From CBFGWV01 sp965652545 (lineage in GTDB: Bacteria > Pseudomonadota > Gammaproteobacteria > Competibacterales > Competibacteraceae), in NCBI GenBank assembly GCA_965652545.1, contig CBFGWV010000146.1, positions 1 to 12,224 on the forward strand: DNA of 12,224 nucleotides, in the 5' to 3' direction. The position numbers were made by a program, and so were the translations under genes. Each line of letters begins with the position of its first letter. Position 1 is the stretch's first letter. The notes under the pieces were generated by a model, which saw nothing but the letters and a program-made list of their open reading frames with translations, had not been told where the DNA came from and searched no databases. Shown in pieces: positions 6,409-12,224 of this stretch.

Positions 6409-7329
6409 ATGACGACGACCCCATCGCTGCCTCCGCTGGAATGGCTGAAAGTGTTCGAGGCGGCCGGCCGCCTGGCCAACTTCACGGCCGCGGCGGAGGA
6501 GCTGCACCTCACTCAGGCTGCGGTGAGCCAGCGCATCCGCAAGCTCGAGGCCTGGTTGGGCGTGGCCTTGTTCCAGCGCCAGGCCCGCGGTGTCCAGCTC
6601 ACCGCCGAGGGCGATGCCTACCTGGTGCATGTGAACGCCGCCCTGGGCGAGTTGGCCCGTTGCACCGGCGATTTGTTCGGGCGCTACCGCGTGCGCAAGA
6701 TCACGTTGGCCGCGCCGGCCTCTGTGGCCACGTTGTGGCTGGCGCCACGGCTCAGCGTGCTGCGGCGCGAGCAGCCGGGGTTGGCGCTGGATATCGCCGC
6801 CATCTACCGCGAGGCGGATTACGCCACCGTCGGCGCCGACCTGGAGGCGCGCTTCGGTGCGGGGCGCTGGCCCGATCGCGACGGTATCCGCTTGTTCGAC
6901 GAGGCCCTGGCGCCGGTGGCCAGCCCCGCGTTGATCGACGGTATGGACCCGGCCGATTGGCGAGGCCTGCCCGTGCTTGCGGTGCGCGGGCCGCGGGTCG
7001 GTTGGGCGGAGTGGGTGAGCCGCAGCGGCGAGGCGGCGGTGCCGGCGGCGGCGTACCGGTTCGACTCCTTCGTCACCGCCCTGGCGGCCGCGGAGGCCGG
7101 TGCCGGCGTGCTGTTGGCCTCACTGCCGCTGGCGCAGAGCGCGCTGGCGGCCGGGGCGCTGGTCCGGCTGCCCGGCCCGGTGCTGACGCCGGGCCTGGGC
7201 TATTGGCTGCTGCGCGCCCGCGGGCAGGCGGCGGACGGCCATCTGGACACAGTAATGCGGGCCATGGCCGGCCCGTCTGTACGCCGCCTGCCGTCACCGG
7301 ACAAGCGCGTCGTCGGCGCGACGCAGTAG
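6409..7329 (+). CDS. LysR-family regulator, GcvA-like
   Basis: This 306-aa LysR-type regulator is of the GcvA/AmpR-like branch, recognisable from LPPLEWLKVFEAAGRLANFTAAAEELHLTQAAVSQRIRKLE at the N-terminus (described here in overlapping parts: PPLEWLKVFEAAGRL, then TQAAVSQRIRKLE, then LGVALFQR). The effector domain runs from about residue 90 to 290. The ATG at 6409 is chosen over an upstream GTG at 6379 because family members begin about ten residues before EWLKVFEAAG; the Shine-Dalgarno is weak. It is divergent from the dioxygenase/HD pair, the usual position of a dedicated regulator, and ends 10 bp before the flavin reductase gene, with which it is probably co-transcribed. An organophosphonate or quaternary amine is a reasonable but untested inducer. 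Confidence 0.93.
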   Translation: MTTTPSLPPLEWLKVFEAAGRLANFTAAAEELHLTQAAVSQRIRKLEAWLGVALFQRQARGVQLTAEGDAYLVHVNAALGELARCTGDLFGRYRVRKITLAAPASVATLWLAPRLSVLRREQPGLALDIAAIYREADYATVGADLEARFGAGRWPDRDGIRLFDEALAPVASPALIDGMDPADWRGLPVLAVRGPRVGWAEWVSRSGEAAVPAAAYRFDSFVTALAAAEAGAGVLLASLPLAQSALAAGALVRLPGPVLTPGLGYWLLRARGQAADGHLDTVMRAMAGPSVRRLPSPDKRVVGATQ

Positions 7330-7339
7330 ACTGGTGGCC

Positions 7340-8296
7340 ATGAACGAACACAGCGAACACGCCACCGCTCTCGACCCCCGTGCCCTGCGCGATGTCTTTG
7401 GGACGTTTCTGACCGGCGTCACCGTGGTTACCACGGTGGACGATGCCGGGCGTCCCTGGGGATTTACCGCCAACTCGTTCACCTCGGTGTCGCTGGACCC
7501 GCCACTGGTCCTGTTCTGCATGACACGCGGGGCCGAAGGGGCGCCGGTGTTCGCCAACGGCCGCGGTTTCGCAGTGAACATCCTGGGGGACTGGCAGCGC
7601 GAGGTGTCGGATGTTTTCGCCTCACGGGTGGAGGACCGCTTCGCACAGGTGGGGTATCGCCTGAGCCCCGGCGGCTCGCCGTTGATCGAAGGCGCGTTGA
7701 GTTGGGTGGACTGCGCGCGCACCCAGGTGGTGGACGGCGGCGATCATTTAGTGATTTTCGGCCGGGTGCTGGGGCTGCACTACGCCGCCGGGCTGCCGCT
7801 GGGCTATTACCGCGGCCATTACGTGAAGTTCGGCCTGGGTGAGGATGCGCTGGAGGCGGCGGCCCCGCAGCACATCGTGGTCGGCAGCATCGCCGATGAC
7901 ATGGGCAACCTGCTGTTGGTGCGCGAGGGCGAGGGCTGGCGCCTGCCGGCGGCGCCACTCTCGGGCAAGGGCGGCCACCGCCAGGCGCTCAAACAGGTGC
8001 TCGGTCGCTATGGCGTCGACGCCGGGACCTCGTTCCTGTACTCGGTCATCGACGCGCCCGATGGGCAGCGCACGACGTTGTATTTTCGCGCCGACGTCAC
8101 CGCCCGCCAGGGCGTGGCCGACAACGCGCGGTTCTTCGCCAGTGGGGACATCCCCTGGGACCGGCTGGTGGTGGAGCCCGAGCGCAGCCTGCTGCAACGC
8201 TATGTGCAGGAGCGCTCGCGTGGTAATTGGGGGGTGTACTTCGATACCGATCAGGGCGGGCAGGTGGCCCCGGTGCGGGGCAAGAGCCCGGGCTGA
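7340..8296 (+). CDS. Flavin reductase with Nudix-like C-terminal domain
   Basis: This 318-aa protein is about twice the usual length. Residues 15-165 are a flavin-reductase-like (HpaC/DIM6 class) domain that uses NAD(P)H to reduce free FMN or FAD for a partner monooxygenase; marks are FGTFLTGVTVVTT, GFTANSFTSVSLDPPLVLFC, DHLVIFGRVLG and PLGYYRGHYVKF. Residues 178-275 resemble a Nudix fold (IVVGSIADDMGNLLLVREG, then GWRLPAAPL). However, the Nudix box near 208-226 (GKGGHRQALKQVLGRYGV) has lost the catalytic glutamates, so hydrolysis is unlikely and it may bind a nucleotide or flavin. The ATG at 7340 is used; a GTG two codons earlier is possible. It follows the LysR gene by 10 bp. No flavin-dependent monooxygenase is in the window, so the partner is unknown. 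Confidence 0.87.
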   Translation: MNEHSEHATALDPRALRDVFGTFLTGVTVVTTVDDAGRPWGFTANSFTSVSLDPPLVLFCMTRGAEGAPVFANGRGFAVNILGDWQREVSDVFASRVEDRFAQVGYRLSPGGSPLIEGALSWVDCARTQVVDGGDHLVIFGRVLGLHYAAGLPLGYYRGHYVKFGLGEDALEAAAPQHIVVGSIADDMGNLLLVREGEGWRLPAAPLSGKGGHRQALKQVLGRYGVDAGTSFLYSVIDAPDGQRTTLYFRADVTARQGVADNARFFASGDIPWDRLVVEPERSLLQRYVQERSRGNWGVYFDTDQGGQVAPVRGKSPG

Positions 8297-8324
8297 CGCT
8301 TACGCCGGTCCTGAAGGGGGTCAC

Positions 8325-8477
8325 CCCTGGGATCGCCGAGTTGTACTCGGCAGCCGGCCAACGGCCGGCCATCTCGCTCAAGGCTGGAGACCGCCTTGAA
8401 CGTTTGCGTTGTCGCTGGCGCCAGGAGAAACGGCCGAGCTTCGCTCGGCTGCCGAGTACAACTCGGCGATCCCAGGG
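8325..8477. repeat. 32-bp perfect inverted repeat enclosing nested hairpins
   Basis: Bases 8325-8356 are the exact reverse complement of 8446-8477. Each arm contains a small dyad, GCCGAGT-TGT-ACTCGGC at 8335-8351 and its complement at 8451-8467. Between them lie GCCGGCC-AAC-GGCCGGC (8353-8369), TCAAGGC/GCCTTGA (8378-8399), CTGGCGCCAG (8415-8424) and GCCGAGC-TTC-GCTCGGC (8433-8449). The element fills the gap between two convergent genes, so it may act as a two-way transcription barrier. It may also be a dispersed REP- or MITE-like element. I see no transposase and no target-site duplication. Confidence 0.85.
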
Positions 8478-8522
8478 CGGCGCTCCCATGGCCATCGGCT
8501 CAAGTGGCCACCGGCAGCGGCC

Positions 8523-9440
8523 TCAAGCCCTGCCGCCACGCTCCCACGGCGGCACGCCACCAAACTGCTGGGCCAGGAAATCCACGAACACCCGCACCTT
8601 GGGCGCCAGGTGCTTGCGGTTGGGGTAGATCGCCAGCAGGTCGGTCTTGGGCGCTTTGTACTCGGACAGCAAACGGACCAGACGGCCGGCGCGAATGTCC
8701 TCGCCGACCAGGTAGGTCGCCAGCCGGGCGATGCCCAGGCCCTCGAGCGTGGCCTTGTAGATGGCATCGGCGCTGTTGGTCTCGAAATTGCCCTTCACGT
8801 GCACGGTGTGCACGCCGTTGGCATCCTCGAATTCCCAGTCGTTCCAGCGCGAAACCGTCGACAGGCGCAGGCAGTTGTGGCCAGCGAGGTCCTCGGGGGT
8901 GCGCGGGGTGCCGTAGGTGGCCAGGTACTCCGGCGATGCACAGACCACGCGGGTATTGGTGGCAAGTCGCCGGGCGACGACCGAGCTGTCCTCGACCTGT
9001 TCGGCAAAGCGGATGGCCACGTCCACGCCTTCCTCGACCAGGTCCACGCGCCGGTCGGTGACCTCCAATGAGAGCTTCAGCGCCGGGTAGCGTTTGAGGA
9101 AGGCCGGCAGCAGGGGCAGCAGATAGGCCTTGGCGAAAGCCACGGTGGCGCTGGCGTGCAGCACGCCCTGCACCTGCCCGCCCAAGGTGCTGACCATGGC
9201 CTCGGCCTCGGCGATGTCCGCCGCGATGCGGCTGGCGCGCTCGTAGTAGGCGTGGCCTTCTTCGGTCAGGGACAGGTGACGGGTGGAGCGGTTGAGCAGG
9301 CGCACGCCGAGACGTTGCTCCAGCCGGGTGATCTGTTTGCTGACCGCCGACGGGGTCATGTCCAGCGACCGGGCGGCGGCGGAAAAGCTGCCGTCCTCCA
9401 CCGAGCGGAGAAACACAGTCATCTGGCTGACGTTTTCCAT
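8523..9440 (-). CDS. LysR-family regulator, CrgA/DmlR-like
   Basis: This 305-aa LysR-type regulator resembles the CrgA/DmlR subfamily, whose members often control genes for aromatic or organic-acid breakdown. The DNA-binding domain begins MENVSQMTVFLRSVEDGSFS and continues with TPSAVSKQITRLE and LGVRLLNRSTRHLSLTEEG. The effector domain shows the subfamily's LLPAFLKRYPALKL and DVAIRFAEQ. The ATG at 9438-9440 fits the family start, though no strong ribosome-binding site precedes it. It is divergent from the small gene and the amine-dehydrogenase-like gene across a 127-bp gap, so those two are its likeliest targets. The 3' end is followed by the large inverted repeat shared with the convergent flavin reductase gene. 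Confidence 0.95.
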   Translation of the reverse strand: MENVSQMTVFLRSVEDGSFSAAARSLDMTPSAVSKQITRLEQRLGVRLLNRSTRHLSLTEEGHAYYERASRIAADIAEAEAMVSTLGGQVQGVLHASATVAFAKAYLLPLLPAFLKRYPALKLSLEVTDRRVDLVEEGVDVAIRFAEQVEDSSVVARRLATNTRVVCASPEYLATYGTPRTPEDLAGHNCLRLSTVSRWNDWEFEDANGVHTVHVKGNFETNSADAIYKATLEGLGIARLATYLVGEDIRAGRLVRLLSEYKAPKTDLLAIYPNRKHLAPKVRVFVDFLAQQFGGVPPWERGGRA

Positions 9441-9567
9441 GCTGTTGTTTTATCTGTGCCGATTCGTCACAAGTGCTAGTCCCGTCACCCCCTGTATGCC
9501 AGTGGGGGGTTGCGCTATTGTGCAACGCAACAAGCGCCATGTCACGGCGCGCACGAGGAGAGCGCAG
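9441..9567. promoter_or_regulatory. Divergent promoter region with overlapping dyads
   Basis: This 127-bp gap separates the LysR gene from the rightward small gene. Around 9510-9533 it holds overlapping imperfect dyads: TTGCG-N11-CGCAA (9510-9530), TTGC-N8-GCAA (9510-9525) and TTGT-N8-ACAA (9518-9533). Their length and spacing are typical of LysR-type operators. They lie about 40-55 bases before the rightward start codon. No clear -35/-10 pair was found on either strand. Confidence 0.4.
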
Positions 9568-9774
9568 ATGACGCATCGAATCCCTGAACTCGACATGATC
9601 CCCCGCTACTCGGACGAGGACGTGCGCAAGGCCATCGCCGAAGGCCAGCGCCTGCGCGCCGAGATGATCCGCCACTACCTGGTGACCGGCGCCCGCAAAC
9701 TCAGCGGGTTGTTCCGCCGCTCGCACGACAGCGCGGGGCGTATTCACCACCACCGCTCGGCCCACGCGAACTGA
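9568..9774 (+). CDS. Small basic protein, YjiS/DUF1127-like, possibly frameshifted
   Basis: The ATG has a strong GAGGAG seven bases upstream, so this 68-codon frame is very likely translated. The product has no signal peptide or membrane segment. It opens with MTHRIPELDMIPRYSDED and then forms an amphipathic, Arg-rich helix with QRLRAEMIRHYL and ARKLSGLFRR, resembling the N-terminal helix of the short YjiS/DUF1127 proteins. The last residues (DSAGRIHHHRSAHAN) look unlike a normal ending. A second frame, open from at least 9681, continues past this stop and ends at a TAG at 9816 or nearby with RELIVRLADMQYRMDP, which resembles the expected C-terminus. It is probably transcribed with the flavoprotein gene 78 bp downstream. 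The function is unknown; small YjiS-like proteins elsewhere bind RNA or act in nutrient stress. Confidence 0.65.
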   Translation: MTHRIPELDMIPRYSDEDVRKAIAEGQRLRAEMIRHYLVTGARKLSGLFRRSHDSAGRIHHHRSAHAN

Positions 9775-9814
9775 TCGTCCGCCTGGCCGACATGCAGTAC
9801 CGTATGGACCCGTA

Positions 9815-9835
9815 GGCTGCGCCAGCAACGCAGCC
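9815..9835 (+). other. Stem-loop between the small gene and the flavoprotein gene
   Basis: GGCTGCG (9815-9821) pairs with CGCAGCC (9829-9835) across a 7-base loop. It ends 17 bases before the ATG of the flavoprotein gene and has no T tract, so it is not a terminator. It could set the relative expression of the two genes or limit access to the weak ribosome-binding site just after it. Confidence 0.4.
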
Positions 9836-9852
9836 CTCGGGGGCCATACATC

Positions 9853-11958
9853 ATGACAAGCTACGACATTCTCTTCGAGCCGGTCCGCATCGGGCCGAAA
9901 ATCGCCCGCAACCGTTTTTACCAGGTGCCGCACTGCTGCGGCATGGGCCATCTGCGCCCGCGCGCCCACGCCGCCATGCGCGGCATCAAGGCCGAGGGCG
10001 GTTGGGCGGTGGTCAGCACCGAAGAGACCGAAATCCACCCCACCTCGGACATTGCCCCGGCCAGCGAGCAGCGGCTGTGGGATGCGCGTGACATCCCCGC
10101 GCTGCGTCTGATGACCGATGCCGTGCACGCGCACGGCGCCCTGGCGGCGGTGGAGCTGGTGCACAACGGGTTTCACTCCGCCAACCTGTTTACCCGCATC
10201 GCCCCGCTGGCGCCGGTGCACATGATCGTCGACGGCGACGACCCGGTGCAGGCCCGTGGCATGAGCTTGCGCGATATTCGCGACTTCCGCCGCTGGCACC
10301 GGGATGCCGTGCTGCGCGCCCGCGACGCCGGTTTCGACGTCATTTACGTCTATGCTGGCCACAACATGACGCTGACCCAGCACTTCCTGCTGCCGCGCTA
10401 CAACACCCGCAGCGACGCCTACGGTGGCAGCCTGGAAAACCGCATCCGCCTGACCCGCGAGCTCATCGAAGACGCCAAAGACGCCGTCGGCCACGACTGT
10501 GCCATCGCCTTTCGCTTCGCCGTCGACGAATTGCTGGGCGAGGAGGGGCTGAGCAGCGCCGGCGAGGCGCGTGACGTGGTCGGCATGCTGGCCGAGTTGC
10601 CCGACCTGTGGGATGTGAACGTCTCCGGCTGGGCCAACGACTCGCAGACCTACCGCTTTGCGCCCAACGAGGGCTATCAGGAGCCGTACACCGCCTTCGT
10701 CAAATCGCTCACGACCAAGCCGGTGGTCGGGGTCGGGCGCTTTACCTCGCCCGATGCCATGGTCTCGCAGATCCGCCGCGGAGTGATGGACCTCATCGGC
10801 GCCGCCCGGCCGTCGATTGCCGATCCGTTCCTACCTGAGAAGATTCGCAGCGGCCGTATCGATGAGATTCGCGAGTGCATCGGCTGCAACGTCTGCGTCA
10901 CCGGCGACAATCGCTGCGTGCCCATCCGTTGTACCCAGAACCCCACCATGGGCGAGGAGTGGCGACGCGGCTGGCACCCCGAACGCATCGAGCCCAAACG
11001 CGATGAAGGCACCTGCCTGGTGGTGGGCGCCGGCCCCGCCGGCCTGGAATGCGCGCTGCAACTGGCCCGTCGCGGGTACCACGTCACCCTGGCCGAGGCC
11101 GGCGACGAACTCGGTGGCCGCGCCCGCCGCGAAGCCCGCCTGCCGGGCCTGGGCAGCTACGCCCGGGTGGCCGACTGGCGCGAGCGGCAGCTGCGCCAGA
11201 TGGCCAACGTGGACATCTACCTGGGCAGCCACCTGGACGCTGTACAGGTCCTGGAGCTGGGCGCCGACCATGTGTTCATCGCCACCGGCAGCCGCTGGCG
11301 GGCCGACGGCATCGGCCGCACCCGTCGTCGTCCGCTCGATGGGCTGCCTGACGACCGTGTCCACAAGCCCAGCGACGCCACGGCTGGCCAACCGCACGGT
11401 GGCCTGGGCTTGAATCGCGTCTACACCCCCGACGACATCATGGCCGGGCGTCTGCCCGTCGGCCGTGTGCTGGTCTACGACGATGATTACGCCTACCTCG
11501 GCGGCGTGCTCGCCGAGCGCCTGGTTCAGGCCGGCTGCCAAGTGCACTACGCAACCCCGGCAGCGATGGTCTCGCAATGGCTGGTCAACTCGCTGGAGCA
11601 GGGGCGGGCGCATTGCCGGCTGGCCGAGCTCGGCGTGGCCATCCATCTCAACCGACGGCTCGAGGCCCTGGCCGACGGCGGCGTGGTGCTGGCCTGCAGT
11701 TACACCGGCGTGAGTGAGTCGCTGGAGATGGACGCTGTCGTCCTCGTCACCGAGCGTCAGCCGGACGAGACTTTGCTGCTGGCCCTGGGCGATACCGCCG
11801 GTGCCCGGAGCGTGCGCGCCATTGGCGATTGCCATGCCCCCGGGCTGATCGCCGCGGCGGTGTACGCCGGTCACCAAGCCGCGCGGGAGCTGGGCGCCAG
11901 CGAAGCGCAAATCGAGGCCGGGCTGTTCCGTCGTGAGCTGCCGTCGCTGGAGGATTGA
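9853..11958 (+). CDS. Trimethylamine/dimethylamine/histamine dehydrogenase-family flavoprotein
   Basis: This 701-aa amine dehydrogenase has the three-part layout of trimethylamine dehydrogenase (about 730 aa): an Old-Yellow-Enzyme barrel, a 4Fe-4S site, and nucleotide-binding domains. The opening YDILFEPVRIGPK and RNRFYQVPHC are nearly those of TMADH. Cys28 matches the cysteine that holds FMN covalently (with His27 and Arg221). Tyr167-x-x-His170 and Asp263 match the catalytic Tyr169, His172 and Asp267. The cluster ligands are Cys342, Cys345, Cys348 (CIGCNVC) and Cys360. GAGPAG at 392-397 binds the ADP moiety. Of the aromatic bowl (Tyr60, Trp264, Trp355) only Trp260 remains; the others are Glu58 and Asp352, closer to the bowl of histamine dehydrogenase. 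An oxidative deamination or demethylation passing electrons to ETF is expected; the substrate is unknown. The start lacks a strong Shine-Dalgarno. Confidence 0.9.
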   Translation: MTSYDILFEPVRIGPKIARNRFYQVPHCCGMGHLRPRAHAAMRGIKAEGGWAVVSTEETEIHPTSDIAPASEQRLWDARDIPALRLMTDAVHAHGALAAVELVHNGFHSANLFTRIAPLAPVHMIVDGDDPVQARGMSLRDIRDFRRWHRDAVLRARDAGFDVIYVYAGHNMTLTQHFLLPRYNTRSDAYGGSLENRIRLTRELIEDAKDAVGHDCAIAFRFAVDELLGEEGLSSAGEARDVVGMLAELPDLWDVNVSGWANDSQTYRFAPNEGYQEPYTAFVKSLTTKPVVGVGRFTSPDAMVSQIRRGVMDLIGAARPSIADPFLPEKIRSGRIDEIRECIGCNVCVTGDNRCVPIRCTQNPTMGEEWRRGWHPERIEPKRDEGTCLVVGAGPAGLECALQLARRGYHVTLAEAGDELGGRARREARLPGLGSYARVADWRERQLRQMANVDIYLGSHLDAVQVLELGADHVFIATGSRWRADGIGRTRRRPLDGLPDDRVHKPSDATAGQPHGGLGLNRVYTPDDIMAGRLPVGRVLVYDDDYAYLGGVLAERLVQAGCQVHYATPAAMVSQWLVNSLEQGRAHCRLAELGVAIHLNRRLEALADGGVVLACSYTGVSESLEMDAVVLVTERQPDETLLLALGDTAGARSVRAIGDCHAPGLIAAAVYAGHQAARELGASEAQIEAGLFRRELPSLED

Positions 11959-11971
11959 TACGGTATCGATA

Positions 11972-12026
11972 GCCACCCTCAAAGCCCCTCTCCCCTGGCG
12001 GGAGAGGGGTTGGGGAGAGGGGGGGA
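11972..12026 (+). repeat. 55-bp GC-rich palindromic repeat, copy 1
   Basis: This unit begins GCCACCCTCAAAG and contains a perfect 10-bp stem, CCCCTCTCCC (11985-11994) with GGGAGAGGGG (12000-12009) around a CTGGC loop. Further G runs follow to 12025. An identical copy lies 198 bp downstream. It starts 14 bases after the stop of the flavoprotein gene, so it may end or stabilise that transcript, but it is not followed by a T tract. Confidence 0.85.
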
Positions 12027-12070
12027 TGCCCGGTTGCACCGCCAGACTCGCCGTCTCCGCCGCGGCGGTC

Positions 12071-12117
12071 GACCCCCTCTCCCCCGGCCCCTCCCCCGCG
12101 AGGGGGGAGGGGAGTCG
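12071..12117 (-). repeat. Inverted, diverged copy of the GC-rich repeat
   Basis: Read on the - strand, this stretch has the same plan as the flanking copies: a CCCCTCC-type arm, a short loop, a GGGGAGG-type arm, a CC spacer and a further G-rich run. Its own stem is CCCCTCCCCC (12088-12097) with GGGGGAGGGG (12103-12112) around GCGAG. The three units therefore alternate in orientation, as in BIME-type clusters. Confidence 0.6.
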
Positions 12118-12169
12118 TTCGCCGTTCTTAGTCATGCGCCGGGTTCGATCGCTGCGGCGGAGTACGACG

Positions 12170-12224
12170 GCCACCCTCAAAGCCCCTCTCCCCTGGCGGG
12201 AGAGGGGTTGGGGAGAGGGGGGGA
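12170..12224 (+). repeat. 55-bp GC-rich palindromic repeat, copy 2 (at window end)
   Basis: All 55 bases are identical to 11972-12026, starting at GCCACCCTCAAAG. The window ends at the last matching base, so the repeat may continue beyond it. The perfect identity over a 198-bp offset suggests recent duplication or active copying. The sequence between the inverted middle unit and this copy shows no gene that I can support. Confidence 0.85.

Noticed and set aside
8325..8477. Insertion sequence ends or a CRISPR repeat
   Set aside because: There is no transposase and no target duplication, and the arms are a single inverted pair rather than regularly spaced direct repeats.
8396..9061. Rightward frames of about 220 codons across the inverted repeat and the third LysR gene
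   Set aside because: They are antisense to the LysR gene, start inside the repeat and show no recognisable domain.
8500..10494. A 664-codon open frame on the - strand
   Set aside because: It runs through the third LysR gene in another frame, then antisense to the small gene and to the flavoprotein's 5' end. Its translation is low-complexity Arg/Gly/Ala/His-rich without any family motif, as GC-rich DNA commonly produces.
9853..11958. Dimethylglycine demethylase subunit DgcA or a 2,4-dienoyl-CoA reductase
   Set aside because: These relatives share the barrel and Fe-S site, but the covalent-FMN cysteine in RNRFYQVPHC and the Tyr/His/Asp set place the protein with TMADH-type amine dehydrogenases.
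10831..12180. A 449-codon open frame on the - strand
   Set aside because: It is antisense to the second half of the flavoprotein gene and reads into the GC-rich repeats; no motif or ribosome-binding site supports it.

Overview
The window is GC-rich, densely coding bacterial DNA. Third codon positions are mostly G or C, intergenic gaps are short, and LysR-type regulators (three in under 10 kb) sit beside metabolic genes. This suggests a high-GC proteobacterium, probably a gammaproteobacterium of the Pseudomonas/Halomonas kind. That placement is inference from gene style and the GC-rich palindromic repeats; no rRNA or marker gene is present. I see no phage, plasmid, IS or CRISPR signature.

Layout. 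(1) 1-1973, + strand: the tail of an upstream gene, a LysR regulator and an AEC-family permease. (2) 1960-2967, - strand: a type I asparaginase (ansA) that overlaps the permease tail to tail by 14 bp. (3) 3137-6302, - strand: a polyamine-type periplasmic binding protein with a long Pro/Ala linker, an HD-domain protein, and a gamma-butyrobetaine-hydroxylase-like 2-oxoglutarate dioxygenase. The last two are transcribed dioxygenase first and share an ATGA stop/start overlap. (4) 6409-8296, + strand, divergent from the dioxygenase: a LysR regulator and a flavin reductase fused to a Nudix-like tail. (5) 8325-8477: a strongly structured 32-bp inverted repeat between convergent genes. (6) 8523-9440, - strand: a third LysR regulator. 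(7) 9568-11958, + strand, divergent from it: a 68-aa basic protein and a 701-aa trimethylamine-dehydrogenase-family flavoprotein. (8) 11972-12224: GC-rich repeats in +/-/+ orientation; the window ends at the last base of the third unit that I can match.

How the genes may work together. The strongest system is the dioxygenase/HD pair. The HD protein carries the full PhnZ/TmpB-type diiron signature, including the Y-x-x-E substrate lid. Its partner is a GBBH-like enzyme of the kind represented by TmpA. This arrangement fits oxidative cleavage of an organophosphonate, with 2-(trimethylammonio)ethylphosphonate going to glycine betaine plus phosphate as the best-known precedent. The neighbouring binding protein could deliver a cationic or zwitterionic amine, and the divergent LysR could be the regulator; both are inference from position.

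The flavoprotein keeps the covalent-FMN cysteine, the 4Fe-4S cysteines and the catalytic Tyr/His/Asp of trimethylamine dehydrogenase. Two of the three aromatic residues of the substrate bowl are replaced by Glu and Asp, so it probably oxidises a different, more cationic amine. The window thus leans toward scavenging nitrogen and phosphorus from amines, amides and phosphonates.
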